Assembly (NCBI RefSeq): GCF_003952945.1
Contig: NZ_QXGK01000002.1
Span: 1 to 64,000, forward strand
Direction of reading: 5' to 3'
Source: Bifidobacterium samirii
GTDB taxonomy: Bacteria; Actinomycetota; Actinomycetes; Actinomycetales; Bifidobacteriaceae
DNA: 64,000 nucleotides
The notes beneath the pieces are model-generated. The model searched no databases and was not told the origin of the DNA. It worked only from the letters and a program-made list of their open reading frames with translations. A program made the translations under genes and the position numbers. Shown here in pieces: positions 60,194 through 64,000 of this stretch (the stretch's first letter is position 1; each line of letters opens with the position of its first letter).

Positions 60194-60508
60194 TCAGTGG
60201 ATGTCGTCCGGAATGTCGATGTCGGTCTTCTGCACTTCCTCGACGTTCACGTCCTTGAACGTGACGATGCGCACGTTCTTGACGAACCGGCTGGGACGGT
60301 ACACGTCCCACACCCATGCGTCGGTCAGCTGCACGTCGAAGTAGACGTCCTGGCCGGCCGACCGCACGTTGAAGTCGACCTTGTTGGCCAGATAGAACCG
60401 TCGTTCGGTCTCCACCACGTAGGTGAACAGCTTGATGACGTCGCGGTACTCCTTGTACAGGGCGAGTTCGGCGTCGGTTTCGTAGTTGTCGAGATCCTCG
60501 GCGCTCAT
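60194..60508 (-). CDS. DUF2469 family protein
   Basis: This 104-residue protein matches the actinobacterial DUF2469 family: MSAEDLDNYETDAELALYKEYRDV, VVETERRFYLANKVDF, WVWDVYRPSRFVKNVRIVTFKDVNVEE. The function is unknown. AAGGAG fixes the ATG. It starts eight bases after the GNAT gene, so they form an operon. Confidence 0.9.
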   Translation of the reverse strand: MSAEDLDNYETDAELALYKEYRDVIKLFTYVVETERRFYLANKVDFNVRSAGQDVYFDVQLTDAWVWDVYRPSRFVKNVRIVTFKDVNVEEVQKTDIDIPDDIH

Positions 60509-60516
60509 GTTCTCCT

Positions 60517-61575
60517 TCAGTCCTCTTCCGTGTCGCGTTTGCGGTTCATGCCCAGATTCCGCCACCAGGCGGTCTTCGAGGGCTTGCGCTGCTCGTTGGG
60601 GCCGTAATACCAGTTCGATGTCTCGTTGCCTGATGCCTTGTCGTCGGCCGACGATGCGATCGCCTCGTCGGCAGCGGCCTGTCCGTCACCGGACGATGTC
60701 GCGCGGCCGGCATCCGGCGCCGGGCGTCCGTCCGACGCATCGGCAGCGGCGACGGATGCGGATGCGTCGGCGACGTCCTGCCGTATGCGGATCGCGACGG
60801 AATGCTCCTTGGCGGCCAGCGCCTCGCGCACGCCCGGATTGTCCTCGATCACGTGCATGCCGAACGCGTCGAGCGAGCGGATCGGATCGTACTCGTCGAA
60901 CAGCGTGTCGAGCACGTGCAGGTCCTGGTACTTGCCGTTCTCCGCGTCCCACAGCGCGTCGCGCGACGTGCCGGACAGCGAGAATCCCAGCGACTGGTAC
61001 ACGGACAGCGAGCGCGTGTTCTTCTCCGGGACGGCGACCCAGATGCGGTGCATGCCGAGGCCGGCGGGCGTGGGCGCGAAACCGTACGTCATGACGCGCG
61101 GCATCATGTCGCGCGAATAGCCGCGGCCGCGGTAGTCCTTGCCGAGCAGCACCTGGATGCGGGCGGATCGCGCCCATCCGTCGATGTCGATGAGGAACAC
61201 CATGCCGATGACGTTGCCGGTGGATTCGGCGTCGGTCTTCCCGTCCGCGTCATGGTCGGCGTCGGTGAGCACCGCCCATGCGATCGTGCGACGCGATTCG
61301 GGGTCGCCCACGCCGGATTCCGACGCGGCCTGACCGTTCGCCCAGGCGACCGAGCGCCGCACCCACGCGTGGACGACGGCCCGCTCGGACTGCTCGTCCT
61401 TGCCGGTGATGCGCGAGGCGTTGTAGTAGGCGTCCAGTTCGTCCAGACGCGGCAGGTCCTCGATCGTGGCCGGGCGCAGATGCACCATCTCGCCCTTGAT
61501 CGGGGGAATGACGATTCGCGCGGGAAGCTCGCGCGGCGTTTCCTGATCGAACAGCGGATCGGCGTTTTCAGACAT
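60517..61575 (-). CDS. GNAT-family N-acetyltransferase with long tail
   Basis: In this 352-residue protein the GNAT domain (about 30-230) has the acetyl-CoA-binding LGKDYRGRGYSRDM and the NTRSLSVYQSLGF strand-helix. It resembles RimJ/RimL-type acetyltransferases. The C-terminal 120 residues are Ala/Asp/Ser-rich low complexity ending in a basic RKRDTEED tail. The substrate is unknown. A terminator separates it from gatB. Confidence 0.85.
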   Translation of the reverse strand: MSENADPLFDQETPRELPARIVIPPIKGEMVHLRPATIEDLPRLDELDAYYNASRITGKDEQSERAVVHAWVRRSVAWANGQAASESGVGDPESRRTIAWAVLTDADHDADGKTDAESTGNVIGMVFLIDIDGWARSARIQVLLGKDYRGRGYSRDMMPRVMTYGFAPTPAGLGMHRIWVAVPEKNTRSLSVYQSLGFSLSGTSRDALWDAENGKYQDLHVLDTLFDEYDPIRSLDAFGMHVIEDNPGVREALAAKEHSVAIRIRQDVADASASVAAADASDGRPAPDAGRATSSGDGQAAADEAIASSADDKASGNETSNWYYGPNEQRKPSKTAWWRNLGMNRKRDTEED

Positions 61576-61716
61576 TCGTTCGTCCCTCAGATTGGTCTTC
61601 GGTTCAAAGTCGGTACAGAAGATATCCTACCCGCCTTACCGTTGGCTGGGAAAAAGACGAACGACCCGAGTGTTGCCGGCCGTGCGTCGCGCGCATCGCT
61701 CCGGAGCGGATACGCG

Positions 61717-61751
61717 GACGGGCCGGCGGGATGGATGCCCGCCGGCCCGTC
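61717..61751. terminator. gatAB terminator, 14-bp stem
   Basis: GACGGGCCGGCGGG (61717-61730) pairs exactly with 61738-61751, 60 bp after the gatB stop. Confidence 0.8.
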
Positions 61752-61810
61752 ATACGTCCGGTCCGGACGGCCGCCGCAACGGCACGGCCGGACCGATTCA
61801 ATCAGCCGGA

Positions 61811-63310
61811 TCAGCCCTTGAGCTTGGCCATGACGACCTTGGTGACGGCCTTCGCGTCGGCCTGGCCGCGCGTCGCCTTCATCACGGCGCCGATGATCAC
61901 GCCCATCGGCTTCATGTTGCCGCCCTTGAGCTTCTCGACGACGTCCGGGTTCGCCTCGAACGCGGCGTCCACGGCCGCCTCGATCGCACCCGAATCCTCG
62001 ACGATCTTGTAGCCGTGCTTCTCGACGACCTCGGACGGGGTGCCCTCGCCGGCCAGCACGCCGGAGACGGTCTGCTTGGCCAGCTTGTCGTTGAGCTTGC
62101 CGTCGGCGATGAGCTTCTCGACCTCGGCCACGTCGGCCGGGGTGATGGCCAGCTCCTCCAGGGAGACGCCCTTCGCGTTGGCCTCGCGGCTCAGCTCGCC
62201 CAGCCACCACTTGCGCGCGCCGGCGGCGGTCGCGCCGGCCTTGACGGTGTCCTCGATCAGGTCGAGCGCGTCCGCATTGATGATGTCGCGCATCTGCAGG
62301 TCGCTCAGGCCCCACTCGGCCTTGAGACGGTTGCGGCGCTCGCGCGGCATCTCCGGCATCTCGGCCTTGAGGCGTTCGATGCGGTCCTTGGTGATGTGCA
62401 GCATGACCAGATCCGGATCCGGGAAGTAGCGGTAGTCGTCCGCATCGGACTTGACGCGGCCGCCGGCGGTGGTCTGCGTCGCCTCGTCCCAGTGGCGGGT
62501 CTCCTGCAGGATCTCCTTGCCCTCGTCCAGACGGGCGGCCTGACGGCGGATCTCGTACTGGATGGTCTTCTCGATGCCGCGGAACGAGTTCACGTTCTTG
62601 GTCTCGGAACGGGTGCCGTACGGCGCGTCCGGGCTCGGGCGCAGCGACACGTTGACGTCGGCGCGCATGTTGCCCTGCTCCATGCGGGCGTGGGAGATGT
62701 TCAGCGCGCGCACGATGTCGCGGATCGCGCGCATGTACGCGCCGGCGATCTCCGGAGCGCGGTCGCCCGCGCCCTCGATCGGCTTGGTGACGATCTCGAT
62801 CAGCGGCACGCCGGCGCGGTTGTAGTCGACCAGCGAGTGGTCGGCGCCTTCGATGCGGCCGTCGGCGCCGCCGACGTGCGTGTTCTTGCCGGCGTCGTCC
62901 TCGATGTGGGCGCGCTCGATCGGCACGCGGAACACGGTGCCGTCCTCCAGTTCGACGTCGAGGTAGCCGTTGCCGTTGGTCGGCTTGTCGTACTGGGAGA
63001 TCTGGTAGTTGCGCGGCATGTCCGGGTAGAAGTAGTTCTTGCGGGAGAACTGGCTCCACTCGGCGATCTCGCAGTGCAGGGCGAGGCCCAGCTTGATCGC
63101 GTAGTCGACGGCCGCCTCGTTGAGCACCGGCAGCGAGCCGGGCAGGCCCAGGCTCACCGGGGTCAGCTGGCTGTTCGGGTCGCCGCCGAAGCTCACTTCG
63201 GCCGGGCAGAACAGCTTGGTGGTCGTGGACAGCTCCACGTGGGTCTCCAGACCGAGCACCACATCGTACTTCTTGGTGGCGTCGGCGTACTTCATCAGTT
63301 TTTCAGCCAT
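61811..63310 (-). CDS. gatB: Asp-tRNA(Asn)/Glu-tRNA(Gln) amidotransferase subunit B
   Basis: This 499-residue protein is the tRNA-binding and kinase subunit of the transamidosome. Signatures are [19 protein letters not shown], the glycine-rich [29 protein letters not shown], and the tail domain with a C-terminal YqeY-like helix bundle (about 400-499). It lets bacteria lacking GlnRS or AsnRS make Gln- or Asn-tRNA. It lies 27 bp after gatA. Confidence 0.96.
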   Translation of the reverse strand: MAEKLMKYADATKKYDVVLGLETHVELSTTTKLFCPAEVSFGGDPNSQLTPVSLGLPGSLPVLNEAAVDYAIKLGLALHCEIAEWSQFSRKNYFYPDMPRNYQISQYDKPTNGNGYLDVELEDGTVFRVPIERAHIEDDAGKNTHVGGADGRIEGADHSLVDYNRAGVPLIEIVTKPIEGAGDRAPEIAGAYMRAIRDIVRALNISHARMEQGNMRADVNVSLRPSPDAPYGTRSETKNVNSFRGIEKTIQYEIRRQAARLDEGKEILQETRHWDEATQTTAGGRVKSDADDYRYFPDPDLVMLHITKDRIERLKAEMPEMPRERRNRLKAEWGLSDLQMRDIINADALDLIEDTVKAGATAAGARKWWLGELSREANAKGVSLEELAITPADVAEVEKLIADGKLNDKLAKQTVSGVLAGEGTPSEVVEKHGYKIVEDSGAIEAAVDAAFEANPDVVEKLKGGNMKPMGVIIGAVMKATRGQADAKAVTKVVMAKLKG

Positions 63311-63337
63311 GTGCGTTGCTCTTTTCTCGCGATGTGT

Positions 63338-64000
63338 TCACTCGCCCAGCCACGGGGTGGTCAGGGACTGCCAGATCGGGCCGTTCCAGGCCTCCTCCAG
63401 TGCGGCTTCGAGCGCGGCGGCGGGCTTGTACATGACCTCGTCGCGCTGCTGCGGGGCGATGAACTGGATGCCGGTGGGCAGGCCGTCGTCGGACAGGCCG
63501 GCCGGGATGCTCATCGCGGGCACGCCGGCGAGGTTCGCCGGGATCGTGGCGATGTCGTTCATGTACATGGCCAGCGGGTCGTCCATCTTCTCGCCGAACT
63601 TGAACGCGGTGGACGGGCTGGTCGGGGAGATCAGCACATCGGCCTGCTCGAACGCCTTGTTGAAGTCGTCGATGATCAGCGTGCGCACCTTCTGCGCCGA
63701 GCCGTACCACGCGTCGTAGTAGCCGGCGGACAGCGCGTAGGTGCCCAGGATGATGCGGCGCTTGACCTCGTCGCCGAAGCCGGCCTCACGGGTGTAGGCC
63801 ATCATGTTCGCGGCGGTGGCGGGCACGCCGGCCGGCGGCATGACGCGCATGCCGTAGCGCATGCCGTCGTAGCGGGCCAGGTTCGAGCTCACCTCGGACG
63901 GCATGATGATGTAGTACGCGCCCAGCGAGTACGCGAAGTGCGGGCAGGAGACCTCCACGACCTCGGCGCCCATGTCTTCGAGCAGCCTGACGGCCTCGTC
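63338..64000 (-). CDS. gatA: Amidotransferase subunit A, C-terminal part
   Basis: The open frame runs to the window edge with no start, giving the last 220 residues of GatA, the amidase that makes ammonia from glutamine. Visible pieces include [40 protein letters not shown], and the conserved C-terminal [13 protein letters not shown] and [17 protein letters not shown]. The N-terminal half with the Ser-cisSer-Lys triad lies beyond base 64000. It is upstream of gatB in one operon. Confidence 0.94.
   Translation of the reverse strand, partial: DEAVRLLEDMGAEVVEVSCPHFAYSLGAYYIIMPSEVSSNLARYDGMRYGMRVMPPAGVPATAANMMAYTREAGFGDEVKRRIILGTYALSAGYYDAWYGSAQKVRTLIIDDFNKAFEQADVLISPTSPSTAFKFGEKMDDPLAMYMNDIATIPANLAGVPAMSIPAGLSDDGLPTGIQFIAPQQRDEVMYKPAAALEAALEEAWNGPIWQSLTTPWLGE

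Overview
The window is GC-rich chromosomal DNA from a high-GC Gram-positive bacterium, most likely Bifidobacterium or a close relative. This is an inference from gene content: an actinobacterial DUF2469 protein, a GlnR-type orphan regulator, a Rho factor with a long Arg/Asp-rich N-terminal insert, GatA/GatB amidotransferase genes, and many genes that appear to be transcribed leaderless. About 50 protein genes and four tRNA genes can be supported. No complete transposase, phage or CRISPR-Cas locus was seen.

Layout. 0.1-2.4 kb: an MFS exporter and a FitAB-type toxin-antitoxin pair under a perfect palindromic operator. 2.5-15 kb: housekeeping genes (ABC-F ATPase, glutamine amidotransferase, cysS, CDF exporter, ffh, CPBP protein, EEP hydrolase, lipoprotein) and the rpsP-khpA-rimM operon followed by trmD. 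16-19.2 kb: a small redox module (ArsR regulator, Old Yellow Enzyme, nitroreductase) lying between two clusters of a palindromic repeat. 19.9-26.5 kb: rsmD, recG, rpmB, an atypical PfkB-fold protein and a membrane-anchored XRE regulator. 27-31.2 kb: an UMF1-type MFS transporter, tRNAs Gly, Val, Val and Ala, and an aminotransferase, in a repeat-rich stretch. 31.5-37.8 kb: a DUF2974 hydrolase, a TetR-MscS coupled pair, ddl, gpsA and plsC. 37.9-43.6 kb: a six-gene operon of a glycerophosphodiesterase, a complete ABC importer and an inositol-monophosphatase-family enzyme. 43.9-64 kb: a stand-alone RAM protein, murA, mntP, two unknown proteins, glnR-nth, a solute-binding protein, valS, chorismate mutase, rho, a UGM-like flavoprotein, DUF2469, GNAT, gatB and the 3' part of gatA.

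The most interesting functional unit is the 37.9-43.6 kb operon. Its gene set fits uptake of a phosphodiester or phospho-polyol, cleavage to a phosphomonoester and dephosphorylation, with glycerophosphoinositol as the simplest candidate substrate. The second theme is non-coding: nearly every long intergenic gap is filled by one of at least four families of structured, palindromic repeats. These are GATTGCGACGC tandem clusters, long-stem TGAGGG-box elements, a repeat of roughly 250 bp in inverted orientation, and MITE-like elements with 16-17 bp terminal inverted repeats, one of which supplies the stop codon of a gene.
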